DNA of 64,000 nt from Streptomyces parvulus (GCF_014648855.1 NZ_BMRX01000019.1:1-64000), one strand, 5' to 3'; shown: positions 1 through 8,656, counted from the stretch's first letter. Numbers and translations are program-made. The notes: a model not told the origin generated them from the letters alone.

Positions 1-2904
1 GACGGGTACGGGCCGACGGAGACCACGACGTTCGCCACGCATCATCGGGTGCCGCGCCCCTTTGGCGGGGGCGTGACGGTGCCGATCGGCCGGCCGATGG
101 CCAACACGCGTGTGTATGTGCTGGATGCGTGGCTGCGGCCGGTGGCGCCGCAGGTGACGGGTGAGTTGTATATCGCGGGGTCGGGTCTGGCGCGCGGTTA
201 TCTGCACCGGCCCGGCATGACCGCGGAGCGGTTCGTGGCGGACCCGTTTGCTCCCGTGCCGGGTGCTCGCATGTACCGCACGGGTGACCTGGTGCGGGCG
301 AATGCCGAGGGTGATCTGGAGTACGTGGGGCGTGTGGACCAGCAGGTGAAGGTCCGGGGTTTCCGGATCGAGCCGGGGGAGATCGAGCATGTTCTGACCG
401 AGCACCCGGCGATCGGCCAGGCCGCCGTGGTCGCCCACCACGACCGGCCCGGCAGCACCCGTCTGATCGCCTACATCGTCCCCGACTCCGGCGGACCGAC
501 GGTGGACGAGGAGGAACGGGACCAGATCGGCGAGTGGCGAGACCTCTACGACTCGCTCTACGCGGCGCCCGACTCCACGCTCGGCGATGACTTCTCCGGC
601 TGGAACAGCAGCTACGACGGCGAGCCGATCCCGCTGCCCGAGATGCGGGAGTGGCGTACGGCCACGCTCGAACGGATCAGGGCGCTCCAGCCCGGCCGCG
701 TGCTGGAGATCGGTGTCGGCACCGGCCTGCTGCTGTCCGGACTGGCGCCCGAGTGCGAGGAGTACTGGGGCACCGACTTCTCCCAGGTCGTCGTGGACGA
801 GCTGCGGCGTCGGGTCGACGCCGACCCCGAACTGGCCCCGCGGGTCAGGCTCCGCGTACAGGCCGCCCACGAGCACGGCGAGCTACCGGAAGGCCACTTC
901 GACACGATCGTGCTCAACTCGGTCGCGCAGTACTTCCCGAACGCCGGCTACCTGACACAGGTCGTCGAACAGGCCTTCCGCCTGCTCGCACCCGGTGGCG
1001 CCCTGTTCCTGGGCGACCTGCGCAACCCGCGGCTGCTGCGGACCTTCGCCTCGGGCGTGCAGACGGCACGTGCCGAGGACCCGGACGACACGGCCGCGAT
1101 CCGCCGCGCCGTGGAGCAGAGCCTGGTCCTGGAGAAGGAACTCCTCGTCGACCCCGAGTACTTCACCGCCCTCGCCCACCACGTCCCCGACCTGGCGGGC
1201 ACCGACGTCCAGCTCAAACGCGGCACCGCCCACAACGAACTCACCCGCTACCGCTACGACGCCACCCTCTACAAGACCGGCATCACCACCCACCCCCTCG
1301 ACGACGCCCCCACCCGGCCCTGGACCCGTGACCCGGGTGCCCTCGCCGATCACCTGGGCAGCGCCCGGCCCGACCGGCTCCGCGTCACCGGGGTACCCCA
1401 CGCGCGCATCGCGGCCGACCTCGCCGCACAGCGCGCGTCCGAGTCCGGGACGGCGGCGGACGTCCGGCACACGGCCGGCGCCGACCCGGAGGACCTGCAC
1501 CGCCTGGGCGAGAAGTACGGCTACTGGACGGCGGTCAGCTGGAACGGGCACGACCCGGCCGCCCTCGACCTCACCTACGTCAAGCGCGAACTGCTCGGCG
1601 AGGGCGTCCCCGTCGGAACCTACGCCTCCACGGGCGCGGCCGGTCCGGGCACGCCGCTCTCCTCCTGGACCACCAGTCCGGCCACCGGCCGCAGCACCGG
1701 CGCCCTGCTCATGACCGTGCGCGAGCACCTGCGCCGCCGGCTGCCCGAGTACATGCGCCCCGCCGCCGTCGTCCCGCTCGACCGGCTGCCGCTCACCTCC
1801 AACGGCAAGCTCGACCGGGCCGCGCTGCCGGCGCTCGAACCGGAGCGCGCCGACATCGGGCGGGCGCCGGCCACCCCGCAGGAGCAGGTGGTGTGCGAGC
1901 TGTTCGCGGAGGTCCTCGGCCGGCCGGTGGTCGGTGTGAGCGAGGACTTCTTCGACCTGGGCGGGCACTCGCTGCTGGCCACCCGGCTGATGGCCCGGCT
2001 GCGCGCCGCCTTCGGCGTCGAGCTGGGCGTGCGGAGCCTCTTCGAAGCGCCGACACCGGCGGGCATCGCGGCCCGGCTCGACGTCGACGACGCGGACGGC
2101 TCGTACGAGGTGATGCTGCCGCTGCGCACCGCGGGCAGCCGGCCGCCGCTGTTCTGCGTCCACCCGGGCGGCGGCATCAGCTGGTCGTACAGCGCGCTCA
2201 TCAAGCACCTGGGACCGGAGTACCCGCTGTACGGCATCCAGGCGCGCAGTCTGGCCCGGCCCGAACCCCGGCCCGCCAGCATCGAGGAGATGGCGGTGGA
2301 CTACGCCGACCAGATCCAGCGGGTGCAGCCCCACGGGCCGTACCACCTGGCCGGCTGGTCCTTCGGCGGGCTGTGCGCGCACGCGCTGGCGGCGGAGTTC
2401 CAGCGGCGCGGCGAACCGGTGGCGCTGGTCGCGGTGCTCGACGTGATCCCCGACTGGCAGGGCCTCACCCACGCCGACGTGCCCGCCCCGGACGACCGGG
2501 TGATGCTCCTGTTCCACGTGGGCCTCGTCGACGACGGCAGCCACCACGACGACGAGGGGATGACCTTCGCCAAGGCGCGGGAGATCCTGCGCCGCCAGGG
2601 CAGTGTGCTGGCCAACCTGGAAGAGGACCGGCTCACGACCATCACCGAGATCTCGGCGAACAACACCCACCTGACCGTCGACTACCGGCCCGGCCCCATC
2701 GACGGAGACCTGCTGCTGTTCGCCTGCTCGGAGGAGCAGGACCCGCCGGTGACCGCAGAGGCCTGGCGGCCGTACGTGCGCGGCTCCGTCGAGGCCCACA
2801 CGGTGCCCGGCGACCACGGGTCGATGCTGACCCGCCCGGACACGCTGGCCGAGATCGGCCGCGTCCTCTCGGCCAAGCTCCATGAGCTCACCGGCGACGA
2901 GTGA
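1..2904 (+). CDS. acmC: Nonribosomal peptide synthetase, terminal module (A-NMT-PCP-TE), 5' end outside window
   Basis: The frame is open from base 1, entering at adenylation core A5 (GYGPTE, nt 4-21). A7 (YRTGD, from nt 274) and A8 (KVRGFRIEPGEIE, from nt 349) follow. A SAM-dependent methyltransferase domain is inserted before A10, with its glycine loop VLEIGVGTG at 700-726; A10 is NGKLDR at 1801-1818. A carrier domain follows (GGHSLLATRL, phosphopantetheine Ser codon 1969-1971), then an alpha/beta thioesterase with nucleophile motif GWSFGG (Ser codon 2359-2361), an Asp in VLDVIPD and a His in VPGDHGS. This is the layout of a last module that adds an N-methylated residue and releases, usually by cyclising, the peptide. 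In actinomycin synthetase III (AcmC) this module adds N-methylvaline and forms the peptide lactone; the chromophore genes downstream make that assignment likely. Substrate specificity cannot be read because the A3-A5 pocket is mostly upstream. Confidence 0.9.
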   Translation, partial: DGYGPTETTTFATHHRVPRPFGGGVTVPIGRPMANTRVYVLDAWLRPVAPQVTGELYIAGSGLARGYLHRPGMTAERFVADPFAPVPGARMYRTGDLVRANAEGDLEYVGRVDQQVKVRGFRIEPGEIEHVLTEHPAIGQAAVVAHHDRPGSTRLIAYIVPDSGGPTVDEEERDQIGEWRDLYDSLYAAPDSTLGDDFSGWNSSYDGEPIPLPEMREWRTATLERIRALQPGRVLEIGVGTGLLLSGLAPECEEYWGTDFSQVVVDELRRRVDADPELAPRVRLRVQAAHEHGELPEGHFDTIVLNSVAQYFPNAGYLTQVVEQAFRLLAPGGALFLGDLRNPRLLRTFASGVQTARAEDPDDTAAIRRAVEQSLVLEKELLVDPEYFTALAHHVPDLAGTDVQLKRGTAHNELTRYRYDATLYKTGITTHPLDDAPTRPWTRDPGALADHLGSARPDRLRVTGVPHARIAADLAAQRASESGTAADVRHTAGADPEDLHRLGEKYGYWTAVSWNGHDPAALDLTYVKRELLGEGVPVGTYASTGAAGPGTPLSSWTTSPATGRSTGALLMTVREHLRRRLPEYMRPAAVVPLDRLPLTSNGKLDRAALPALEPERADIGRAPATPQEQVVCELFAEVLGRPVVGVSEDFFDLGGHSLLATRLMARLRAAFGVELGVRSLFEAPTPAGIAARLDVDDADGSYEVMLPLRTAGSRPPLFCVHPGGGISWSYSALIKHLGPEYPLYGIQARSLARPEPRPASIEEMAVDYADQIQRVQPHGPYHLAGWSFGGLCAHALAAEFQRRGEPVALVAVLDVIPDWQGLTHADVPAPDDRVMLLFHVGLVDDGSHHDDEGMTFAKAREILRRQGSVLANLEEDRLTTITEISANNTHLTVDYRPGPIDGDLLLFACSEEQDPPVTAEAWRPYVRGSVEAHTVPGDHGSMLTRPDTLAEIGRVLSAKLHELTGDE

Positions 2905-2975
2905 CCTTCGCGGGCCGCCTACCAGGAGCCCGCCCTCCGCTGTCCGCGAGGACCGACACCCGAGGACTGACACTG

Positions 2976-3608
2976 ATGCTGACCGACGTACTCCCCGTCG
3001 AGGTGGCCAAGGCCCTGGCCGCCGTGGACGAATGGCTGAGCGAGTACATCCGCCGGCCGCACGCCGAACTCGGACGCACCGGCCCGGTGTGCCCGTTCGT
3101 CGAACCCGCCCAGCGCGCCGACGCCCTGGAGATCCGCGTCCGACTGGTCGGCCCCACCCCGAGCCAGACCCTGATCGACGAGATCGTCCGCTGCGGCCTC
3201 GACGAGTTCAGCGAGGTCGACTGGAAGTCCGGCAACCCGAACCTGCGCTCGCTGCTGCTCGTCCTGCCGGACCTGCCGGCCGAGCACCTGCACCTGCTGG
3301 ACGCGGCGCACACCGCACTGAAACCGGAGAGCGTGCGGCGGGGGCTGATGATCGCCCAGTTCCACGAGAAGTGCGAGGAGAAGGCCGCGCGCAACCCGGT
3401 GTTCGAGGTGAGCCACGCACCGGTGCCGATGATGGCGGTGCGGTCGATGGCCATCCACGACGTGCTGTTCCTCGCCGACCGGCGGGAGTGGTTCGAGGAG
3501 TACGCGAGCCGTTTCGGAGCCCGCTACCGCAGCGGGTCGCACGGCATCGACCCGGTGCTGACCGAGGTGTACGAGCGGGCCCGCGCCGCCCACGCCCCGG
3601 GGAGCTGA
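2976..3608 (+). CDS. DUF6875-type protein of unknown function in the peptide cluster
   Basis: A 210-residue soluble protein with no signal peptide. The segment RPHAELGRTGPVCPF near residue 30, with an invariant-looking Cys-Pro-Phe, is what I associate with the DUF6875 family; its biochemical function is not known to me. I chose ATG 2976, preceded by GAGGA at a usable distance. A GTG at 2901 overlaps the synthetase stop codon (GTGA) and would add 25 residues, so translational coupling to the synthetase is possible. It lies between the synthetase and the kynurenine genes in one direction with small gaps, so it is probably co-transcribed and connected with peptide or chromophore assembly. That role is inference from position only. 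Confidence 0.8.
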   Translation: MLTDVLPVEVAKALAAVDEWLSEYIRRPHAELGRTGPVCPFVEPAQRADALEIRVRLVGPTPSQTLIDEIVRCGLDEFSEVDWKSGNPNLRSLLLVLPDLPAEHLHLLDAAHTALKPESVRRGLMIAQFHEKCEEKAARNPVFEVSHAPVPMMAVRSMAIHDVLFLADRREWFEEYASRFGARYRSGSHGIDPVLTEVYERARAAHAPGS

Positions 3609-3612
3609 GCGC

Positions 3613-4506
3613 ATGCGCGACGCACCGCCCGCCGGAGCCGCCGTGTACCGGGGCATGGACCGGGCCACGCTGGACCGGCAGTACTCGCCGAGTTCCCGCG
3701 TGGCAAGCCTGGACGCATACCTGCGCGAATACCGGCGGCTGAGCGAGGCCGCCCGCCGGACCCACCCGGTGCGGACCGCCCTCGCCTACGGCCCGCACCC
3801 GGCGGAGAGACTCGACTACTTCCCCGGGCCCGCGGCCGGCCGGGCGCCCCTGCTGGTGTTCGTGCACGGCGGGAACTGGCAGGCACTCGGCCGCGCCGAA
3901 TCGGCCTTCCCGGTACCGCCGTTGCTGGCAGCCGGCGCTGCCGTCGCGGTGATCGGGTACGGGCTGGCGCCGGACACCGGCCCGGACGCCATGGCCGGCA
4001 TGGTCCGCCGGGCCGTGGACTGGCTGCTGCGGCACGCGGACGGGCTCGGCTTCGCCCCGGACCGCCTCCACCTGTGCGGCACCTCGGCCGGTGCGCACCT
4101 GGCCGCCATGGCCCTGCTGCCCGATCCGTCGGCCGGCCCCGACGTCTCCGGCCGCATCGCCGGGGCGGTGCTCCTCAGCGGCATGTACGACTTGGAGCCG
4201 GTCCGCCTCTCCTACGTCAACGACGCGCTGCGGCTGGACGAGACCGCAGCGCGCCGGAACAGCCCGATCCTCCGGCTGCCGGCCCGGCTGCCCGCGGCGG
4301 TGATCGCCCGCGGCGGCAACGAGACCGAGGAGTACGTCCGCCAGCACGACCGGATGGTGACGGCGCTGCGCCCCCGGGCAGCCGTGACGGAGATCGTCGC
4401 CGATCGGCGCGACCACTTCGACCTCCCCTACGACCTGGGCGTGCCCGGCACCGGGCTGGGCGACGCGGTCCTCGCGCAGATGGGACTGGAAGGAACGACG
4501 GCATGA
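3613..4506 (+). CDS. Alpha/beta hydrolase, probable kynurenine formamidase (arylformamidase)
   Basis: A 297-residue protein of the esterase/lipase branch of alpha/beta hydrolases: oxyanion motif HGGNW near residue 94, nucleophile elbow GTSAGAH near 160, and a C-terminal RDHFDLPY that should carry the catalytic His. It should hydrolyse N-formylkynurenine to kynurenine and formate, the step after the dioxygenase encoded next. It is the eukaryote-like Ser hydrolase type, not the metal-dependent KynB type. ATG 3613 follows GGGGAG at the end of the previous gene, 4 nt after its stop, and its own stop overlaps the dioxygenase start (ATGA at 4503-4506), so the pair is translationally coupled. The substrate assignment rests mainly on context; the fold call is secure. 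Confidence 0.85.
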   Translation: MRDAPPAGAAVYRGMDRATLDRQYSPSSRVASLDAYLREYRRLSEAARRTHPVRTALAYGPHPAERLDYFPGPAAGRAPLLVFVHGGNWQALGRAESAFPVPPLLAAGAAVAVIGYGLAPDTGPDAMAGMVRRAVDWLLRHADGLGFAPDRLHLCGTSAGAHLAAMALLPDPSAGPDVSGRIAGAVLLSGMYDLEPVRLSYVNDALRLDETAARRNSPILRLPARLPAAVIARGGNETEEYVRQHDRMVTALRPRAAVTEIVADRRDHFDLPYDLGVPGTGLGDAVLAQMGLEGTTA

Positions 4507-5345
4507 CCACCGAACAGACCACCCGAGGCCCCGCGTGCCCGCTGTCCGCCGCCACCCCGTCGGACACCACCCCGTACGCCCACTACGCGCGCATGGACGA
4601 GCTGCTGGCGTTGCAGCATCCACTCAGCTCGGCCCGTACCGAGCCGGGCTTCATCATCATGAGCCAGGTCAAGGAGCTGCTGTTCAAGCTGCTCCACACC
4701 GAATTCACCGCGGCACGCGACCAGTTGGCGCACGACCTGCTCGACGACGCGCTGTGGACGCTGCGCCGCGCCGCGCGGGTGCAGCAGGTGCTGCTGGTCT
4801 CGTGGGAGACGTTCTCCGTGCTGTCCCCCGTGGAGTTCGCCGAGTTCCGGGACGTCCTGGGGTCGGCCTCCGGCTTCCAGTCGGCCGGCTACCGGCGCCT
4901 GGAGTTCCTGCTCGGCAACAAGAACGCCGCGATGGCCGCGCCGCACCGGAACACGGCGGGGCACGACGCGGTGGTCGGCCAGCTGCACGAGCCGAGCCTG
5001 TACGACGCCGCGCTCGCGCTCCTGACCCGCCGCGGCCTGCTCGCGCCGGACGACTCGGCGCACCGGGACGTCACCCGGCCCTACCGCGCCGGTGCGGAGG
5101 TCGAGGAGGCCTGGCGGTCGGTCTACCGGGACCCCGGCCGCCATCGCGACCTGCATCTGCTCGCCGAGGCGCTGACGGACACCGCCGACCACTTCGCGCG
5201 CTGGCGCTACACCCATCTGGTCACCGTGCAGCGGATGCTGGGCGACAAGCCCGGAACCGGTGGCACGGAGGGCGTGGCCTGGCTCGCCCGGATCAGTGAG
5301 CACCGCTTCTTCCCGGAACTGTGGTCGGTGCGCTCCACGCTCTGA
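4503..5345 (+). CDS. kynA: Tryptophan 2,3-dioxygenase
   Basis: A 280-residue haem enzyme that opens the indole ring of L-tryptophan with O2 to give N-formylkynurenine, the first step of the kynurenine route. Recognisable family blocks are YAHYARMDELLALQHP near the N terminus, MSQVKELLFKLLHTE, an FQSAGYR block and the C-terminal RYTHLVTVQRMLGDKPGTGG, in which the His is the haem ligand and the GTGG loop closes over substrate. Length is normal for bacterial TDO. It overlaps the hydrolase by 4 nt. A cluster-borne copy allows tryptophan to be sent to 4-methyl-3-hydroxyanthranilate independently of primary metabolism, as in actinomycin and pyrrolobenzodiazepine clusters. Confidence 0.96.
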   Translation: MTTEQTTRGPACPLSAATPSDTTPYAHYARMDELLALQHPLSSARTEPGFIIMSQVKELLFKLLHTEFTAARDQLAHDLLDDALWTLRRAARVQQVLLVSWETFSVLSPVEFAEFRDVLGSASGFQSAGYRRLEFLLGNKNAAMAAPHRNTAGHDAVVGQLHEPSLYDAALALLTRRGLLAPDDSAHRDVTRPYRAGAEVEEAWRSVYRDPGRHRDLHLLAEALTDTADHFARWRYTHLVTVQRMLGDKPGTGGTEGVAWLARISEHRFFPELWSVRSTL

Positions 5346-5350
5346 CCGGA

Positions 5351-5373
5351 CGCCCGCGGCCTCCCCGCGGGCG
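5351..5373 (+). terminator. GC hairpin between dioxygenase and kynureninase genes
   Basis: A 9-bp perfect stem (CGCCCGCGG / CCGCGGGCG) with a 5-nt loop lies just after the dioxygenase stop. There is no T-run, so it may act as an attenuator or mRNA stabiliser rather than a full stop, since the kynureninase continues in the same direction 71 nt later. Confidence 0.35.
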
Positions 5374-5416
5374 GCGGACCCGCGGACACGGACGACACGA
5401 GACAGAAGGAGGGCCG

Positions 5417-6679
5417 ATGGTGAGCGCGACCCCGCGCAGGGTGGCCGAGGAACTGGACGAGACCGATCCGCTCGCCGCGTTCCGCGAGCGCTTCGTCATC
5501 GCCGACCCCGAGCTGATCTACCTGGACGGCAACTCGCTGGGCCCGCTGCCCGCGGCCACGCCGCAGGTGCTGCGGGAGGTGGTGGAGGAGGGCTGGGGCG
5601 GGGGACTGGTGCGGTCGTGGCAGGGCTGGATCGACTGGGGCGCGCGGCTCGGGGACCGCCTCGCCGAGCACGTGCTCGGCGCCGGACCCGGCGAGGTGGT
5701 GATCTCCGACTCCACGTCGGTCAACCTCTACAAGCTGGCCGCCGCCGCACTGGACGCGGCACCGGGGCGCGGCACCGTCCTGATGGACGCCGAGGACTTC
5801 CCCACCAACCGGTACATCGTCCAGGGCCTGGCCGAGCAGCGCGGGCTGCGGCTGGTGCGGCTGCCGTCCGACCTCGACGGCGGCCTCGAACCCGACACGC
5901 TGCGCTCGGAACTGAACGGTGACGTCGCGCTGGTGGTGCTGTCCCTGGTGTCCTACCGGAGCGGGGCGCTGCTGGACATGGCACGGGTGAACGACCTGGC
6001 CCACGCGGTCGGCGCGCGGGTGGTGTGGGACCTGTCGCACGCTGCCGGAGCCGTCCCCGTCGACCTCGCCGGCACCGGTGCGGAACTCGCCGTCGGCTGC
6101 ACCTACAAGTACCTGAACGGCGGGCCGGGTTCACCCGCCTTCCTCTACGTGCGGCGCGACCTGCAGTCCCGGCTGCGGCAGCCGGTGTGGGGCTGGTACG
6201 GGCAGCGCGGGCAGTTCGAGATGGGGCCCGACTACGACCCGGTGCCCGGCATCGAGCGGTTCCTGGTGAGCACCCCGCCGCTGGTGTCGCTGGCGGCGAT
6301 CGATCCCGCCCTCGCCGTGGTCGAGGAGGCCGGCCTGGCACGGATCCGGGACAAGGGACTGCGGCTGGGCCGGCTGGCCGACGAACTGGCGGACGCCTGG
6401 CTGACTCCGCTGGGCTTCCGTCCCGCCTCGCCCCGTCCGCCGCGGCGGCGCGGCTCCCACCTGTCCCTGTACCACCCCGACGCCTGGCGGATCTGCCAGG
6501 CGCTGGCCGCGGACGCGAAGGTCGTCTGCGACTACCGGGTCCCGGACCGGCTGCGTATCGGTCTGTCCCCACTGGTCACCCGGTTCACCGACGTCTGGGA
6601 CGCGCTGGCCCGGATCCGCGACGTCGTGGCCGAGGGCGGCCACACCTCCCGGCCCGCCGGCCTAGCCCGGGTGACCTGA
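5417..6679 (+). CDS. kynU: Kynureninase
   Basis: A 420-residue PLP enzyme of aminotransferase fold type I that cleaves (3-hydroxy)kynurenine to (3-hydroxy)anthranilate and alanine. Visible hallmarks are YLDGNSLGPLP near residue 35, the PLP-phosphate loop SDSTSVNLYK, the cofactor aspartate in WDLSHAAG, the Schiff-base lysine in CTYKYLNGGPGSPA, and the C-terminal arginine in RIGLSPL. ATG 5417 is preceded by a strong AGAAGGAGGG site. In the actinomycin pathway the substrate is 4-methyl-3-hydroxykynurenine; here the neighbouring methyltransferase supports that. Family assignment is secure; preference for the methylated substrate is inferred. Confidence 0.95.
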   Translation: MVSATPRRVAEELDETDPLAAFRERFVIADPELIYLDGNSLGPLPAATPQVLREVVEEGWGGGLVRSWQGWIDWGARLGDRLAEHVLGAGPGEVVISDSTSVNLYKLAAAALDAAPGRGTVLMDAEDFPTNRYIVQGLAEQRGLRLVRLPSDLDGGLEPDTLRSELNGDVALVVLSLVSYRSGALLDMARVNDLAHAVGARVVWDLSHAAGAVPVDLAGTGAELAVGCTYKYLNGGPGSPAFLYVRRDLQSRLRQPVWGWYGQRGQFEMGPDYDPVPGIERFLVSTPPLVSLAAIDPALAVVEEAGLARIRDKGLRLGRLADELADAWLTPLGFRPASPRPPRRRGSHLSLYHPDAWRICQALAADAKVVCDYRVPDRLRIGLSPLVTRFTDVWDALARIRDVVAEGGHTSRPAGLARVT

Positions 6680-6734
6680 CCTCCCCCCCCGCACCGCACA
6701 TCACCCTCTCCACCTCAGTCGATTCGGAGTGCCC

Positions 6735-7775
6735 ATGGCTCACGCATCCCCGCTCACCACCGACGGTCTGGTACAGATCCTGTTCGGCTCCTCCGCCTTC
6801 CAGATGCTCCGCGCGGGCAGCGACCTGGGCCTGTTCACCCTCCTGAGCCGGCGGCCGGGCCTGACCGGGCCGGAGATCGGCCGCGAACTCGGCCTGGAGG
6901 AGCGCCCGGTGCAGATCCTCCTGCTCGGCACCACCGCCCTCGGCCTGACCGTGCGCCGGGACGACGGCTACGAGAACGCCGACGTGCTGAACGTCTTCTT
7001 CGCGGAGGGCACCTGGGAGATCATCGAGGATCTCGTCGAGTACGAGGAGCGGATCGTCCGGCCCGCCGAGGTGGACTTCATCGCGTCCCTGCGCGAGAAC
7101 ACCAACGTCGGCCTGCGGCGGATCAAGGGCACGGGGGAGGACCTCTACCACCGGCTGTCCGCGGACCCCGGCCTTGAGCAGCTGTTCTACCGCTGCATGC
7201 GGTCCTGGTCCCGGCTGTCCAACCCCGTGCTGGTCGAGAAGGCCGACCTCACCGGGGTGCGGCGGGTGCTCGACGTGGGCGGCGGCGACGGCGTCAACGC
7301 CATCGCCCTCGCGCGGGCCAACCCCGGTGTGGAGTTCACCGTCCTGGACCTCCCCGGCACGGTGGAGATCGCCCGCGAGAAGATCGCCGAGCACGGCCTG
7401 TCCGACCGGATCTCCGTGCGAGCCGCGGACATCTTCGCCGACACCTACCCCACGGGCCACGACTGCGTGCTCTTCGCCAACCAGCTCGTGATCTGGTCGC
7501 CGCCGGAGAACATACGGCTGCTGCGCAAGGCACACGCGGCGCTGCCGGACGGCGGGCGCGTGCTGGTGTTCAACGCCATGTCCGACGACAGCGGGGACGG
7601 CCCGCTGTACGCGGCCCTGGACAACGTGTACTTCGCGACACTCCCGGCCGCCGCCAGCACGATCCACCGGTGGGGCCAGTACGAGGAGTGGTTCGCCGCG
7701 GCCGGGTTCGTGAAGCCCGAGCGGCTGCCCGGCGGCCAGTGGACGCCGCACGGTGTGATCAGCGCGGTCAAGTGA
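6735..7775 (+). CDS. SAM-dependent methyltransferase, probable 3-hydroxykynurenine C-methyltransferase
   Basis: A 346-residue protein with an N-terminal winged-helix dimerisation region and a C-terminal class I SAM fold (glycine-rich VLDVGGGDGVNA near residue 180; acidic loop FTVLDLP). This is the small-molecule methyltransferase architecture shared with plant-type O-methyltransferases. The actinomycin enzymes AcmI and AcmL and the SibL type have this architecture but methylate C4 of 3-hydroxykynurenine, giving the methyl groups of the chromophore. Its place directly after kynureninase supports that role; O-methylation of another phenol remains possible. ATG 6735 has CGGAG upstream. Last gene of the forward operon, which ends at a strong hairpin. 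Confidence 0.85.
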   Translation: MAHASPLTTDGLVQILFGSSAFQMLRAGSDLGLFTLLSRRPGLTGPEIGRELGLEERPVQILLLGTTALGLTVRRDDGYENADVLNVFFAEGTWEIIEDLVEYEERIVRPAEVDFIASLRENTNVGLRRIKGTGEDLYHRLSADPGLEQLFYRCMRSWSRLSNPVLVEKADLTGVRRVLDVGGGDGVNAIALARANPGVEFTVLDLPGTVEIAREKIAEHGLSDRISVRAADIFADTYPTGHDCVLFANQLVIWSPPENIRLLRKAHAALPDGGRVLVFNAMSDDSGDGPLYAALDNVYFATLPAAASTIHRWGQYEEWFAAAGFVKPERLPGGQWTPHGVISAVK

Positions 7776-7836
7776 GGCCCCGGCGAGCGGCCGGCCCTCG
7801 TGCCCGCCGGCCGCGCCCACGGTGCGGGCGGCAGCA

Positions 7837-7872
7837 CTGAGGGCTCCACGGTCCGCACCGTGGAGCCCTCAG
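7837..7872. terminator. Perfect hairpin terminator between convergent genes
   Basis: A 16-bp perfect stem with a 4-nt loop (arms 7837-7852 and 7857-7872) sits between the convergent ends of the methyltransferase and the LmbU-like gene. No T-run is needed for strong GC stems of this kind in Streptomyces. It should stop transcription from both sides and marks the end of the biosynthetic operon. Confidence 0.85.
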
Positions 7873-7913
7873 CCCTGGGGGGTGGCAGTCGTGCCGTCAG
7901 TCGGTCGTGGACG

Positions 7914-8561
7914 TCAGGGACCGAGCTCGTGCGCGGTGGCGCGGTCCAGCGTGAGCAGGACCCACTCCTCGAAGTCCCGGTCTCCTCTCGACGCGGCCTC
8001 CCGCCAGCGCTGGACACGGTCACCAGGGGCGCTGATCCGGAGCTGGCTGGCCCGTGCGGGCACGGCGGGCCGGTCTCCTCTGCGGCTCTCCCGCAGCCGC
8101 AGTCGGAGCTGGTTCCGCGACCAGCTGTGCTGCTCCGCACGGTCGAGCCAGGTGTCGGCCTCCGCCGGCGGCAGCGAGGCGACCTCGGCATGGTGGCCGA
8201 AGCTCAGCGTCTCGCGCCGCCGCCAGAGCTCGAAGTGGCGTGCGACCCACGCGTAGTTGCGCAGCGTCTGGTAGTCGAGTCCCGCGGCCTGCACTCCGGT
8301 CTGGTAGCGGTCCGCGTAGCGGTCCTGGCCGTAGACGAGCCAGTCGCCCAGGCACCAGGCGGAGGAGTCGGCGATCTGGAAGATGTGCTGGCCGGCCTTC
8401 TCCCAGCGGTCGTACGTGAGGCTGGACGGTATCTTGAGGCCGACCCGGGTGGTGAAAATTCGTTCCTGCTCGCCCGGCCTGCGCGGGCGGGCCGCCTCGG
8501 CCGCTCTGCGGCCGAATGGTAATTGACGGTCACTCCGGTCGTACTTGGCGATGTGCTGCAC
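7914..8561 (-). CDS. LmbU-type cluster-specific transcriptional regulator
   Basis: A 215-residue protein resembling the LmbU family, the activator type first found in the lincomycin cluster and seen in pyrrolobenzodiazepine, hormaomycin and actinomycin clusters. Visible family blocks are VGLKIPSSLTYDRWEKAGQ near residue 50, SAWCLGDWLVYG, and a LDYQTLRNYAWVARHFE helix region that ends in an Arg-rich C-terminal part (SRNQLRLRLRES). I chose GTG 8561 because AGGAGA stands 8 nt before it; an upstream in-frame start at 8603 has no such site. Codon 14 is TTA (8520-8522), which makes translation dependent on the bldA tRNA. It likely activates the synthetase and chromophore genes; the target promoters are not shown by the sequence. 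Confidence 0.8.
   Translation of the reverse strand: MQHIAKYDRSDRQLPFGRRAAEAARPRRPGEQERIFTTRVGLKIPSSLTYDRWEKAGQHIFQIADSSAWCLGDWLVYGQDRYADRYQTGVQAAGLDYQTLRNYAWVARHFELWRRRETLSFGHHAEVASLPPAEADTWLDRAEQHSWSRNQLRLRLRESRRGDRPAVPARASQLRISAPGDRVQRWREAASRGDRDFEEWVLLTLDRATAHELGP
8520..8522 (-). promoter_or_regulatory. TTA (bldA) codon at position 14 of the LmbU-like regulator
   Basis: On the minus strand the codons read CAA TTA CCA for Gln-Leu-Pro in the frame of the regulator. TTA is the rarest codon in Streptomyces and is read by the developmentally timed bldA tRNA, so an early TTA ties production of the regulator to differentiation. Confidence 0.8.
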
Positions 8562-8642
8562 CGGCTTTCTCCTGAAATCGGGGCGTGATGCATCTCGCAC
8601 CATTCGTCGAGCCCTCGGCCATCAAGGGCGCAAGCTGAAAAA

Positions 8643-8656
8643 ACGGTAGTCACCGT
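8643..8656. promoter_or_regulatory. Inverted repeat upstream of the LmbU-like gene
   Basis: ACGGT-agtc-ACCGT lies 82 bp upstream of the regulator start, and the palindrome TCCGGCCGGA follows at 8680-8689. Both lie in the 224-nt gap between the two regulator genes and are candidate binding sites for either regulator. No direct evidence. Confidence 0.35.

Noticed and set aside
883..2973. A 696-codon open frame antisense to the synthetase
   Set aside because: The plus strand has continuous NRPS domains; the reverse frame has no motif or ribosome site.
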